The notes beneath the pieces are model-generated. The model was not told the DNA's origin and made no database searches. It saw nothing but the letters and a program-made list of their open reading frames with translations. A stretch of DNA of 64,000 nt, from contig OZ024785.1 in assembly GCA_964017065.1 (NCBI GenBank), positions 6,708,167 to 6,772,166 of the forward strand, in the 5' to 3' direction. This stretch comes from Haliclona indistincta. Lineage: Eukaryota; Porifera; Demospongiae; Haplosclerida; Chalinidae. Position 1 is the first letter of the stretch, and each line of letters opens with the position of its first letter. The position numbers and the translations under genes were made by a program. Positions 46,801 through 57,699 of the stretch are shown here, one piece after another.

Positions 46801-48393
46801 GAGAATCGAACTCAGCCAGTTGCAGAACCACTGTTTATGGAACTGCAAACAACAAACAGACCATTGCATGGAATCTACGATCTGTTTGTTGTTCATGCAT
46901 GAGTCTGAACAGTGGTGAGTTCTGTGCTCCACATACTCAAAAGTAATGCTGGTCAGAAGCTAGTGCATTGGCACAGCCTGCTTAAAAAAAGAGCCTCTCG
47001 GCATAACACATAATAGACTTTCAGCAGTAATGCAGCAGCACAGAGCTGTCAGCCTGTCACACACCTGAGCCAGTTGAGACAATTGTAGGTGGGTAGTTTT
47101 ACATAGTGTAAACTGTACCAAAACCACAAGTTCTACCCTGTCTGACTCTGTTTGCTTCTCTGCAAACCACTATATTGCTGTTGCCAGACAAATGTCCAAC
47201 TGGTCTTATAATACATATCACTGAAATAGAAATTATAAATGGTAAAACGCACCTCATTAGGACAGATGTACAGCACCGACCCCTTTCTTTTCTGGGCATC
47301 ATCAATAATGTCATTGCCGTTGCGGTGCTGATTGGTAGCAGCTACAAGACGATGACCAACACACTCAAGAATAGTGAATTTCTCAGATACATTGAGATGA
47401 CCAGTTTCCCTTACAATAGCTTCTCTCATATCTGATTCTGACAAATTGCGACTAAGATTGACCCTAACCAAGTGTTTTTGTTCAATTAGCTTTCTTCTCC
47501 AAGCACCCCGGGGTATACACTTTGTGTCAGCCTTCACAACAAACACGCTTACTTGAACTGCTTTGATTCTAGTAGTAGCCTTCTTTCGTTTCTGTTGTTC
47601 ATGGGAAAATACGCAATCTTCGAGTGGATCAAAGGCCCTTTTTGGTGGGAAGTTCTGCTTAGTTCTCGATGGGAACAAAGCAGAAATTGCTTTAGCACTA
47701 GCTCCAGACTTTAATTTACCAGCCAATTCGGTAGCCTTTTTGGTGACCTGGTTAAAGAAAAATTAACAACAATGACTCTATGTACACGATTACAGTGTTC
47801 TCACTAGGGTTTCTTAGTAGTGGTTAACACAATTTTTACTAAGATTTCAGTAATTTCGCCTGAATAAGGGCAACAATACCAGCTGTTACAGTATTATTTG
47901 ACCTCCAAACCACAGTAGATGTTAATGATATTCACATTCAGTGAAAACAAACTTGTAAGCTGACTATTAATTTTGGTTTGCACCACTTGGTCTTCAAATT
48001 CTAGCAAGAACACTGCACAAATATACATAAATATGCCACCAACAAAAGCCTTGGAAGCAATAATTACCCCTGCATTTACGAACATGTACATACCTCACTG
48101 TTGTGACTTAAACATGTAACACGAGAAACGGTCAATCTTGTGCCGTCGGTGATTTCAGCTTTGTCTCTAACATCCACGAAAGTCATGAATTTTGTACACC
48201 AACGCTGCAGCACATACACCGGCTTTGACCTAGCAGTTTGGTCGGCCACTCTTTCGCCGATTGGCAAAATGCTGATATCTTTGTTTAGCATCCCGATCTC
48301 CCTCTCCACTGCAATGAATGCAGTCTGCTGTGTCACACTGAGGCTCCTCCTGGACCCATCCAGTTCAAATAGAATATCGAAATTATGATCCAT
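34894..48393 (-). CDS. UBX-HECT E3 ubiquitin ligase-like protein
   Basis: Twelve exons chain in one frame (847 codons): 48094-48393, 47253-47747, 46214-46261, 46000-46041, 45369-45422, 45119-45163, 43711-43788, 43271-43306, 42942-43082, 42699-42893, 38755-38806, 34894-35951. Residues 1-265 are a conserved-looking N-terminal region (VYVLQRWCTKFMTFVDV; KCIPRGAWRRKL; later NGNDIIDDAQKRKG). Residues 266-328 are Ser/Pro/Ala-rich linkers from four tiny exons. Residues 329-366 are a charged helix, VIEECRRIRSEQEIEFAESL, typical before FAF-type UBX domains. Residues 388-455 form a UBX domain (VKIAFKLPT, VLYEYALAVG, FSLYTTHPKK). Residues about 515-847 are a HECT domain of the G2E3-like kind: GEQAVDCGGVCRDMLSGFW and, near the end, IAHTC with the presumed catalytic Cys at about 812. 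Expected activity: ubiquitin transfer via a Cys thioester; UBX suggests p97/Cdc48 binding. Small exons may be missed or alternative; exon 4 could extend through 45940. Confidence 0.72.
37088..37473. mobile_element. MITE with 20-bp TIRs and 9-bp target duplication
   Basis: The termini TAGCCTCATACCCAGGCTCT (37088-37107) and its reverse complement (37454-37473) are perfect and flanked on both sides by TCTTGCTAG. The internal 345 bp show no transposase. A 9-bp duplication is typical of Mutator-like elements. It lies in the last intron of the UBX-HECT gene. Confidence 0.8.
37509..37550. repeat. Perfect 42-bp palindrome
   Basis: The half-site GATAAATTTTCGTGGTAAAA is followed directly by its reverse complement with no loop. 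Related AATTTTCG/CGAAAATT text occurs at 36705-36795, suggesting that both are ends of a larger element interrupted by the MITE at 37088-37473. Confidence 0.85.
38282..38667. mobile_element. Inverted-repeat element in UBX-HECT intron
   Basis: The arm 38282-38323 (GCCACACCCTTCAGTTAGTG ... GACTGTCTGCGC) and its reverse complement 38625-38667 flank about 300 bp. No coding content. An antisense 226-codon frame across it is rejected as a gene. Confidence 0.6.
39770..39869. mobile_element. 100-bp palindromic MITE
   Basis: The ends GGTTAACCCATGGGTTC (39770-39786) and GAACCCATGGGTTAACC (39853-39869) are exact inverted repeats, with further internal complementarity (GGCGGTA...TAATTAATCGCC). Lies in the UBX-HECT intron between 38806 and 42699. 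Confidence 0.75.
40401..40477. repeat. Double hairpin, ACTTCCTGG...CCAGGAAGT twice
   Basis: Two adjacent 34-bp palindromic units (40401-40434 and 40444-40477) are also inverted copies of each other, each with an AT-rich centre. The stretch could form one or two cruciforms. Confidence 0.7.
41778..41812. repeat. Hairpin GATACAGCAC...GTGCTGTATC
   Basis: An 11-bp stem around TTGGCTTCGCCTC, within the UBX-HECT intron; no promoter or terminator role can be assigned. Confidence 0.5.
42069..42659. mobile_element. TIR element with 76-bp arms
   Basis: The arms 42069-42144 and 42583-42659 (AAGAGTATATAATAGAAGAG ... GGAAAGTAACGTGAC) are inverted and nearly identical. TGCTGC lies at both outer edges and may be the target duplication. 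The interior has a 77-codon minus frame (42196-42429) of unknown nature. The element sits 40 bp from a UBX exon donor. Confidence 0.7.
44596..45016. mobile_element. Foldback element in UBX-HECT intron
   Basis: The left arm 44596-44707 and right arm 44845-45016 are complementary (TTGGAAAAGTAAAGCAAGTA, TGTAGGAATGACGCTTGC). The right arm contains an internal duplication of GCAAGCGTCATCCCA. No coding content. Confidence 0.65.
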
Positions 48394-48492
48394 CGTACCA
48401 GAGACTGAGAGTATGCAATTTTTCTGAACACGTGGTACAGTGACAGCGATCCTCGAAACTTTGTTGTGTCTTTTGTCCTGCGTTATTAACTT

Positions 48493-49302
48493 TTAAGGGA
48501 GAGCCCCCTAGTTTCGGACGTTTCCTAATTCCGGACACTTCACTTCTTGGCGTAACGTAGCTCAACTATTTTTACAACACAGTTAAAGCTACTATAGTAG
48601 TATTGTTTCACTGAGTTATATTCAGTATAGCTGTCGCTGCTGTCACATTGCTAGTTGCCACAGTGCTTGTGAGCTATTCAGCCTATAGAGCGACTTATAA
48701 CCTATGACTTTAATGGTGGAATACGTCTGTCGACTTTTGGCGCGAATTTCAAATTTGAACACAAATTTCCTTTTCTCACGTGATGGCTGACGAAATAAGA
48801 AAGACGAGAAAACAGTAGAAGCAGCAGTGAAACAGTTAGATACAGGCAAGAGCTACAGAGTTACAGGAAACCAGTTCGACATAGCAAAGAGCACGTTGCG
48901 TGATCACGCTACCGGGAAGGTTTCTAGAGTAGGAGCCGGAAGGCCTACTGTCTTGTCCAGTGAGGAAGAGAAGGCAATAGTAAGATCATGCCAAGAATTA
49001 GCACACAATGGGCTTCCACTGGAAGTTTTCTTGGCTTTCTCAACAGCCACGCTTCTAAAAATGGGCGTGTCCGAAATTAGACACCCTCCCCCGAAATTGT
49101 GGTATCCCAAAAAGGAAAGAAAAAACCTTTAGACTTTTAGTGTTCTGTCCGAAACGAGAGTCATAAGTTCTAGACTATTTTTCCGAGAAGAAAGATACCC
49201 AAGGAAAGTATAACACACAACCGCTAAACTTTGACGACACGTACCACGCGGAGAAATATAAAAGTATTGAAAGGTGTCCGGAATTAGGGGTCCCTCCCTT
49301 AA
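48493..49302 (+). mobile_element. pogo/Tigger-like element, degraded
   Basis: The ends are inverted: TTAAGGGAG.G.CCCCTA...CGGAC from 48493 and its complement ending at 49302. The plus strand from about 48810 reads a psq-type helix-turn-helix: AAVKQLDTGKSYRV, KSTLRDHATGKV, then GRPTVLSSEEEKAIVRSC, as in the N-terminus of pogo/CENP-B-like transposases. The catalytic DDE part is absent and the start is frameshifted, so it is a non-autonomous remnant. It fills the interval between the divergent UBX-HECT and integrase-like genes. Confidence 0.65.
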
Positions 49303-49362
49303 TCTAACTGCTTCTTCACGTGATCGATCGCGACTGTCATTCTCATCTCACGTGATAGTACT

Positions 49363-52317
49363 ATGGCGGAGGCAGATTCAGAGGTCTGGGGCTGGAGGAG
49401 CTTTTTTGACCAAATTACACAATTCTTAGAGGAATTGGAACATCAATCCGGAAACGCCAATGAACGTTACACTCAGTATGCATTGGAACGACTGGAAGTT
49501 TGTATAAAGAACGTGCGTGATCTTCAGAACCACTTGGCTCATAGTTATGAAGATGAGCATGATGAAGAAGTCTGCGCCATCATTGAACAGTACACCACTC
49601 AACTAGCAGAACTGCTCCATTGTGTGGAAGTACTGTATGACATGTGGTCAGAGTATAGTGATGAATTGCTTACTCCACGTGCTTCTCAACTCACTTATCG
49701 CACTGAAACCGAATATACTGGCTGTAGGGGCCGTCCTCGACTGTGTATAACTCAAAGTCAGTTAGAATATATGACGTCTCTTGCATTCACATGGTCTGAA
49801 ATTGCTAATATCCTTGGTGTCTCTCGTATGACTCTGTATCGACGGAGAGTAGAGTATGGAATGCTAGACGATCCTTCTGAATTACTCACTGATGAACAAT
49901 TACAAGCTAGATTGAGGCTAATGAGACAAGAGTACCCACAATTTGGTGAAACAATGGCTATGGGTCATCTTCGCTCACTTGGATTCCGTGTTTCGAGGGA
50001 GCGAGTGAGGAATGCTGTTCGTGTTACAGATCCAATCAATCGTGCATTAAGATGGAGAGGTATACTTACAGCAAGGAGGCCATATTCAGTCCCTAGGCCG
50101 AATTCCTTGTGGCATATAGGTAACCATAAGCATAATTAATAGCAGCATTTAGTTTTTAATTATGTGTGTACGGTAGGCAAAATTTATGGCATCACTGAGC
50201 AGATGTGTCATGCTCAGACTAAATTTCAAAATCAAGGACAATTTTGATATGTACAGTAAAAGCTATGTTAGTACTTTTATGAACTCAAGGGTGAGTTCTA
50301 GACAACTTTGCTAAGATGTTGAGTGCCCCAGAGAATGCCCAGAGCGCAAGCAACATTTGTTGCTCGCAACAAGTTGCGTAGCCTTAATGCACACTAGCAA
50401 CAAACACTCACAACAGCAAGATTTTCCAATAACCAGTCATTGTCCTCTAGCTACACACACACACACACACAATGTTCTCTCGTGAAGGTGTGGTTGCCTA
50501 TATAGATACCTTCAGTGTGAATTCTCACCTCCTTATTTGCGCAGCAGCCTAGGTATTGGTAGGCATAATAGTCTCACATAACCAGTTGTGCGTGTGACGT
50601 CACGAACCACGCACACGTGATGCAGACGCCAGACGGCCATTTTGAGTGTCAACTGCAAGAAGCAACATGCTTTGCTCTCGTTTGTAAGCTGCATCGCTAA
50701 ATGAAAAGTAGACAGCAACTTTGCTTAGTGCTAGGACTATGTCGACAATGAAGACAGAAGTGCGCCAGAGCAAAAAGCAGCAACTTTCTCCAAACAGACT
50801 TTCCAGAGACCGCCTTCACTCATACAGTATGAAAAGACACGAAAAGTACTTCTTTCCTGACACTCAAAATGGCATCGTAGCAACGGTTACTAACACGAAA
50901 AATGTTCGTCAAAGTTGTACGTGCAAAACCTCTATGCTATATACACGTGAAAGTTAAACCCCTTGGCGGTTAAAGGAATCCTCCACAATGGTGCTTATAC
51001 ATACATGGTATTTGCCCACACTAATCGTGCCACAAGTAATCCAGGTTAAAGTTTCCATCGTTTCTTGCATTTTCAGCTCATGGCTCTCTGAGCTTTAACC
51101 GCCAAGGGCCGTAACTTTCACGATAGCAGGCATGCCTACTCGGGCTGCCGCGTGGCAATTAATGAGGTGAGAGTTCACACTGAAGGTACATGCATGGCTT
51201 AACTGTGCCCCATCACCTTAATCATTCAGTCTAGCCATTAACCCTCTTTTTGCTAAAAAATTAATGGGCGGGGTCACGAGAGCAAAGGCAAAAGATGGTC
51301 TAGCACAACACACACACAGGTTCGGCTTTACGATCCCCTCTGTTCGGTCTATCAAGGAAACTTGATTTCTTGCAAGTTTACTAGACCCTCTTTTTGCCTT
51401 CGTTCTCGTGACCCCGCCTATTAATTCTTAGGTTAGTGGCTAGACTACTTAATCATATAATCTGAACTAATACAACCACCTACCTGTTCAGTTTAGTGAG
51501 GATCTACTGTATTGATAAATCTGTACGCAAACATTATGTTATTCTCTACGCAGATGGGCATCACAAGCTAATAAGATGGCGCCTTGTTACACATGGAGGC
51601 ATTGATGGATATAGCCGGCTAATTACCTTTCTTCATTGCTCGAGCAACAACAAGGCATCCACAGTGTACAATCTCTTCTTGAAAGCTGTTGAGCGGTTTG
51701 GTTTGCCTTCCCGTGTTCGGTCAGATCAAGGAAAAGAAAATATTATGGTTGCACACCATATGATAGAGCACAGAGGAATTAATCGGGGAAGTATGATAGT
51801 TGGAAGCTCTGTGCATAATCAAAGAATCGAGCGTCTCTGGCGCGATATGCATCGATGTGTTACTCAACTATATTACCGGCTTTTTTATTTTCTTGAGTAC
51901 CGGGGGCTGCTTGATCCCGTAAATGAATATCACCTGTTCGCTTTACACTATGTTTTTCTTCCACGATTAAACAGGTCGCTTGAGGGGTTTGTGCAAAGTT
52001 GGAATAGCCATTCACTTCGCACGGAACATGGCCATTCTCCAAACCAATTGTTCACAGTAGGAGCATTGCTGTCGAATTCTTTTAACGACCAGTCTATTGA
52101 TGAAAGTTCTTATGGTATTGATGAAGCTGGTTTGACTTCCTCTGATGGGGCAATAGCTTTTCCAGAAAACAGAATTACTCTTACTACACAAGAAGAAGAT
52201 TGCCTCAGGACATCAGTAAATCCTTTGGCTGACAGTGACAACTATGGGATTGAAATCTATGAGCAAACATTAGAATTTCTGAGAACAATCATTGTGGTGG
52301 CAAATGTAGATAGTTAG
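49363..52317 (+). CDS. DDE integrase-core protein (WHIDGHHK family)
   Basis: Exons 49363-50119 and 51554-52317 join in phase 1 (ATAG/ATGGG) to 506 residues, restoring [12 protein letters not shown] across the junction. Residues 1-115 are helical and acidic. Residues about 128-165 form a helix-turn-helix ([20 protein letters not shown]). Residues 172-245 are a second DNA-binding-like region ([20 protein letters not shown]). Residues about 250-400 are an rve-type core: Asp in WHIDG, Asp in RSDQGKEN, Glu in QRIERLWRD, the three expected metal ligands. A conserved tail follows ([30 protein letters not shown]). The two-exon structure and full open frame suggest a host gene or a recently active transposon gene. 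The 1.43-kb intron contains three inverted-repeat elements. The last 90 residues are variable and acidic. Confidence 0.78.
50508..51187. mobile_element. Nested inverted-repeat elements inside the integrase intron
   Basis: The outer arms 50508-50531 and 51164-51187 (ACCTTCAGTGTGAA.TCTCACCTC) differ at one base. The inner arms 50946-50975 and 51093-51122 (CGTGAAAGTTA, GGCGGTTAAAG) flank about 115 bp. No coding content. Confidence 0.7.
51229..51445. mobile_element. 217-bp MITE, third element in the integrase intron
   Basis: The arms 51229-51302 and 51382-51445 share GTCTAGCCA, GGCGGGGTCACGAGA and AAGGCAAAA in inverted order; the loop is about 80 bp and includes a short (CA)n. Confidence 0.7.
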
Positions 52318-52643
52318 TTTATTTTTACTATTCTGTACATTGTGGAAAATAGTATGTATGACACTGTTGTTGTTTTTGTATAACTGTCAATACATAATTA
52401 ATTTTTTACAAGTACATGATGTATCACAGAATAGAATTACAAAACTGCATCATTATCACATTGCCACCAGCTCCTGTTGATGGAGTGTAGCAGAAGACTA
52501 CGGATTGCCTGGAGGTGTCGACTTGCATAGTTAGTAATAATCTAAATGACATTGATGGTTGTGATTATCAATTTAAGTTGTTATGTATTCTGAATTTTTG
52601 AATTTGACAAGATGAGCGGATAGTCACAAGTAACACTCATGAG
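52318..52643. other. 3' flank of the integrase gene
   Basis: AT-rich, no exon seen and no canonical AATAAA close to the stop; the transcript end is unknown. Confidence 0.3.
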
Positions 52644-55013
52644 TTACTAGACTGGAACTCTACGGTCACCTTAGAATGCATGCTGTCTGCCACACTAGAC
52701 CACTTTCACACATCAGGTCTACTAAAATGCTATGTTCTTTACTGGACTGGATGTCTAGGATCACCTTAGAATGCTGTTCCATACAATTTCAGCAACACTA
52801 AGCCACTTTCACACATCAGGTCTACTAAAATGCTATGTTCTTTACTGGACTGGATGTCTAGGATCACCTTAGAATGCTGTTCCATACAATTTCAGCAACA
52901 CTAAGCCACTTTCACACATCAGGTCTACTAAAATGCTATGTTCTTACTGGACTGGATGTCTAGGATCACCTTAGAATGCTGTTCCATACAATTTCAGCAA
53001 CACTAAGCCACTTTCACACATCAGGTCTACTAAAATGCTATGTTCTTACTGGACTGGATGTCTAGGATCACCTTAGAATGCTGTTCCATACAATTTCAAC
53101 AACACTAAGCCACTTTCACACATCAGGTCTACTAAAATGCTATGTTCTTACTGGACTGGATGTCTAGGATCACCTTAGAATGCTGTTCCATACAATTTCA
53201 ACAACACTAAGCCACTTTCACACATCAGGTCTACTAAAATGCTATGTTCTTACTGGACTGGATGTCTAGGATCACCTTAGAATGCTGTTCCATACAATTT
53301 CAGCAACACTAAGCCACTTTCACACATCAGGTCTACTAAAATGCTATGTTCTTTACTGGACTGGATGTCTAGGATCACCTTAGAATGCTGTTCCATACAA
53401 TTTCAGCAACACTAAGCCACTTTCACACATCAGGTCTACTAAAATGCTATGTTCTTACTGGACTGGATGTCTAGGATCACCTTAGAATGCTGTTCCATAC
53501 AATTTCAGCAACACTAAGCCACTTTCACACATCAGGTCTACTAAAATGCTATGTTCTTACTGGACTGGATGTCTAGGATCACCTTAGAATGCTGTTCCAT
53601 ACAATTTCAACAACACTAAGCCACTTTCACACATCAGGTCTACTAAAATGCTATGTTCTTACTGGACTGGATGTCTAGGATCACCTTAGAATGCTGTTCC
53701 ATACAATTTCAGCAACACTAAGCCACTTTCACACATCAGGTCTACTAAAATGCTATGTTCTTACTGGACTGGATGTCTAGGATCACCTTAGAATGCTGTT
53801 CCATACAATTTCAACAACACTAAGCCACTTTCACACATCAGGTCTACTAAAATGCTATGTTCTTACTGGACTGGATGTCTAGGATCACCTTAGAATGCTG
53901 TTCCATACAATTTCAGCAACACTAAGCCACTTTCACACATCAGGTCTACTAAAATGCTATGTTCTTTACTGGACTGGATGTCTAGGATCACCTTAGAATG
54001 CTGTTCCATACAATTTCAGCAACACTAAGCCACTTTCACACATCAGGTCTACTAAAATGCTATGTTCTTACTGGACTGGATGTCTAGGATCACCTTAGAA
54101 TGCTGTTCCATACAATTTCAACAACACTAAGCCACTTTCACACATCAGGTCTACTAAAATGCTATGTTGTTTACTGGACTGGATGTCTAGGATCACCTTA
54201 GAATGCTGTTCCATACAATTTCAGCAACACTAAGCCACTTTCACACATCAGGTCTACTAAAATGCTATGTTCTTTACTGGACTGGATGTCTAGGATCACC
54301 TTAGAATGCTGTTCCATACAATTTCAGCAACACTAAGCCACTTTCACACATCAGGTCTACTAAAATGCTATGTTCTTTACTGGACTGGATGTCTAGGATC
54401 ACCTTAGAATGCTGTTCCATACAATTTCAGCAACACTAAGCCACTTTCACACATCAGGTCTACTAAAATGCTATGTTCTTACTGGACTGGATGTCTAGGA
54501 TCACCTTAGAATGCTGTTCCATACAATTTCAGCAACACTAAGCCACTTTCACACATCAGGTCTACTAAAATGCTATGTTCTTACTGGACTGGATGTCTAG
54601 GATCACCTTAGAATGCTGTTCCATACAATTTCAGCAACACTAAGCCACTTTCACACATCAGGTCTACTAAAATGCTATGTTCTTACTGGACTGGATGTCT
54701 AGGATCACCTTAGAATGCTGTTCCATACAATTTCAGCAACACTAAGCCACTTTCACACATCAGGTCTACTAAAATGCTATGTTCTTTACTGGACTGGATG
54801 TCTAGGATCACCTTAGAATGCTGTTCCATACAATTTCAGCAACACTAAGCCACTTTCACACATCAGGTCTACTAAAATGCTATGTTCTTACTGGACTGGA
54901 TGTCTAGGATCACCTTAGAATGCTGTTCCATACAATTTCAGCAACACTAAGCCACTTTCACACATCAGGTCTACTAAAATGCTATGTTCTTACTGGACTG
55001 GATGTTTACGATC
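52644..55013. repeat. Satellite array, about 23 copies of a 102-103 bp unit
   Basis: The unit contains ACTGGACTGGATGTCTAGGA, TCACCTTAGAATGCTGTTCC, CACTAAGCCACTTTCACACA and TCAGGTCTACTAAAATGCTA. I count 23 copies of the CTATGTTCT mark; one reads CTATGTTGT. Only a few positions vary: TTCTTA or TTCTTTA (102 or 103 bp) and TTTCAGCAAC or TTTCAACAAC. The first copy (52644-52735) and the last (after 54990) are diverged, as expected at array edges. The array is homogeneous, hence young or converting. Short frames across it are artefacts of the 102-bp period. Confidence 0.95.
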
Positions 55014-55289
55014 ACTGCTTATGGTACTGTATAGCTAGTATTATCAAACACCAACAAAACAACACATTTTTAAATCGTAATAATGTTTATCTTTTGAAGT
55101 TAATGAGCAACTACGGCAACTTAATAGTTCATTGGTACCCAGAACCCGGACCCAAAATAAAGTCACTGCAGCTGTTCTCATATGAGCAGAGTTCTTCTTT
55201 ATAGGTTCCTGTGTATTGCAAACATAAGGCTGAGAGAGAGGGAGGGAGGGAGGGAGGGATGGAGAGAAAGAAAGAGGCTCAGGGAGCTT
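55014..55289. other. No gene; short (GGGA)n tract
   Basis: An AT-rich stretch with a GAGAGGGAGGGAGGG tract at about 55234-55264. No exon is supported. Confidence 0.35.
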
Positions 55290-56600
55290 AGCTGAAGTAA
55301 GAGATAATTACTTCACCGTAGCTCAACATGTTGTTTAGATCATTGCAGTATGGTGTGCTGTTCCAGTGTAATAGTGAATCGTGTATCCCGGATACACAAT
55401 TCACTAGTGAATTCTGTATCCTCCCAGGGAATTTGTATCCCATTGCGCGCCCTGCTAAATCAAAGCGAGAGTGATGATGATGCCGTGCAATGAGCTCTAG
55501 CAATAGAGGGAACCTGTAGAGGTATAACAGAAAGCAGAAACGTATGATGAGCCCCTGTAAAACCCATTGTCAATGTGTTACTCAGTGGTGACCTTTAGAT
55601 TAATTTGGGGGAGAGGTCTAGACTGCAGTTTGTGCGAGTTTGTGGCTGACGTGCTTGGCGTAGAGCCCGACATGGATAGCTCTTATTCAATAGATACACA
55701 TAGGTTTCTGTACTTCTCTTCTTCAGACATCTTTTCAAGTTCAGTTTAATTTAAGCCGTATGTAGTTTAGCACACGCGAGGTGCCACTGATGCAGCCACA
55801 CCCATCATGCCATCATGCAGCGTTGCAATTTAGGATCGCATCGATTAGGCCGAGAAGTCCATGCGCTCCTGATCGTACAGAATATAGTCCGGAGACAACA
55901 GATTATTTGATGTGCAAATCATTATTTTGCTTTGAACAATGATCATTGATGTGTGATCAACGCGGCGATGAAGAGTTTATTCAAGAACAGGGATACCCAT
56001 TTTCACTAACGGGATACTAGTTTGGAATACAAAAATGACCATGTGAAATGTGTATGGGGATACACGATTCAATAGGGAATTATGTACTGGGATACAACGA
56101 TCACTAGTGAACTTTGTATGGGGATACATTGAATAGGGGATACACAATTCCCCATGACACCGGCTCCCTTACAAGTAAGCTATATAAGATATGAAACCGT
56201 GGGTACATAATCATGCCCTCGCAATCACAAAGCAAGACACGGTTTTTATGGTAGACTTACATCAGAGTTATCATCATCAGGTGCTGAGCTCACGTTCATA
56301 GCCAAGCCAGCCATAAGATTCCTCCTAGTAATAGTAGTATGCGGATATGCATGCCCTTCTTCTTGTGGGCGTGTACGTCTAATAACTTACCACGCCTATT
56401 AGCGCGCGCGCGGCTCAGTCAGACAGTCACGTCCTGAACCGGTTGGGTCCGGGTACCAAGTTGAGTGTGCGGGCTTACATGGGGCCTATGGAAGCTTACG
56501 TAGTGCCTTTCTAAGCATTACACAGTGCCATGATTTTTGTTACAAACGGCTTTCCATACTGACGACAACTATTTCACTTCCTGCCGTATTCTGGAGCTAT
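55290..56600. mobile_element. Dispersed element, long copy
   Basis: The ends match the short copy at 33525-33962 in inverse orientation (GATAATTACTTCACCGTA at about 55303; TTTGTTACAAACGGCTTTCC near 56550). The interior contains repeated GGGATACA.AATTC and CACTAGTGAA motifs (55385-55440 and 56055-56150), partly palindromic. No transposase is recognised. The family is at least two copies in this window. Confidence 0.6.
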
Positions 56601-56819
56601 TTCCTGCCCTATTTTGGAGCGGGATGACAACCCTATATCCAGGTTGCTGAAAAGATATGGGAGTGTCTATTATGACAATCTGTTTGACCTTATTGGTATA
56701 GGACTGAGTAGTGTATAATATTAAATTACACAGTGTTGTAACAAGTGTAGTCATGACAGTCACTGTTGAGCCTTTGGTATAGAACAGCGAGTGAAATTCA
56801 CCTGACCTTGTAACCTCTC

Positions 56820-57480
56820 TATTTATTGACTATCTAGTTGTGTCCATCTGTTAGTTGAGCTCAGCAAGGTGGCAGGATGTGACGAGGCTGGTAGTAGTCT
56901 GTTACTAGTGTTAGTTGACACTACTAGATACAGACATCACTATACAATAGTTCAGAATTACTATGAATTTTAAACAAAATACTATCACATTATTGTGTTG
57001 CTGTCTATTGAACATTTGAATGCTACCTTAATAATAACTAAGTATATATTTCAAAGACAAATGCTACCCACATGCAGGGAGTTATAAATCAGTGGTTTAC
57101 TCTTTCAGTTCCCATGTTCTCTGTCTAATGACACAGTGTTGTGTTCATATCTTGTGCCTAGACACACAGCACCTTGTCCTACATGATGTAAACAGCAATG
57201 CATGTATCAACCTTCAATGATCTGTCTCAAGAAACAGCATAATATAATACTCCTCTATTGTGAGAACACCAACCCCTTCCACCAGTTGTGTATCTTATCC
57301 AGTTATCAAGAGACTATATAAACATCACGAGTTGCCAGTACGTTGAGTTGTCCAAACTTTCTCACAGTTTGTTCAACTGCAGTGGGCCCACTCTTGAGTA
57401 CAAAGTGAAACCACCCCCAGGCCTTTATAAACAATACGAACTTTATGTGAATTCGTTATAGTCTACAGGAAGTAAATACA
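56820..57480. repeat. Fragments of the receptor-array flank
   Basis: The text TTGTGTCCATCTGTTAGTTGAGC, CAGTTCCCATGTTCTCTGTC, GTTGTGTTCATATCTTGT and AACAATACGAACTTTATGTG matches, with deletions, 4990-5080 and 11640-12330. It places the fourth A gene in the same duplicated unit as the main array, although 33 kb of other sequence now intervenes. Confidence 0.55.
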
Positions 57481-57549
57481 GGTCTGAACTCCAACCTATA
57501 GGTCACAGCGAGTAATCCATTCTTACAGTGAGTACACCATAGATCTCAC

Positions 57550-57698
57550 TACAGTAGAGCCTCTCTAAGGCAGAAACCATCAGGACCAACAAAATTATAG
57601 AGAGGGTGTCCTCTGGTCAGGGGTTTATTATACGTTATGTGGGTTATATTTGGGATTCAGTAAGTGTCCATTATAGAGGGATGAGGGGTTCCACTGTA
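57550..57698. mobile_element. 149-bp MITE, TACAGTAGAGCC...GGTTCCACTGTA ends
   Basis: Imperfect terminal inverted repeats begin and end in TACAGT/ACTGTA, with an interior inverted ATAGAGAGGGTG and TTATAGAGGGATG. This matches the widespread CAGTRGARCCYCTC type of Tc1/mariner-like MITE with TA duplication; the superfamily is inferred from the ends only. Confidence 0.55.
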
Positions 57699-57699
57699 C

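Noticed and set aside
47175..47435. 86-codon plus frame
   Set aside because: It is antisense to exon 2 of the UBX-HECT gene, which has family-like sequence on the other strand.
52644..55013. CRISPR-like array of repeats
   Set aside because: Units are contiguous 102-103 bp with no unique spacers, in a eukaryotic context; this is a satellite.
54920..55204. 94-codon frame at the satellite edge
   Set aside because: Nearly a third is the satellite unit, the rest has no recognisable features, and there is no splice context.
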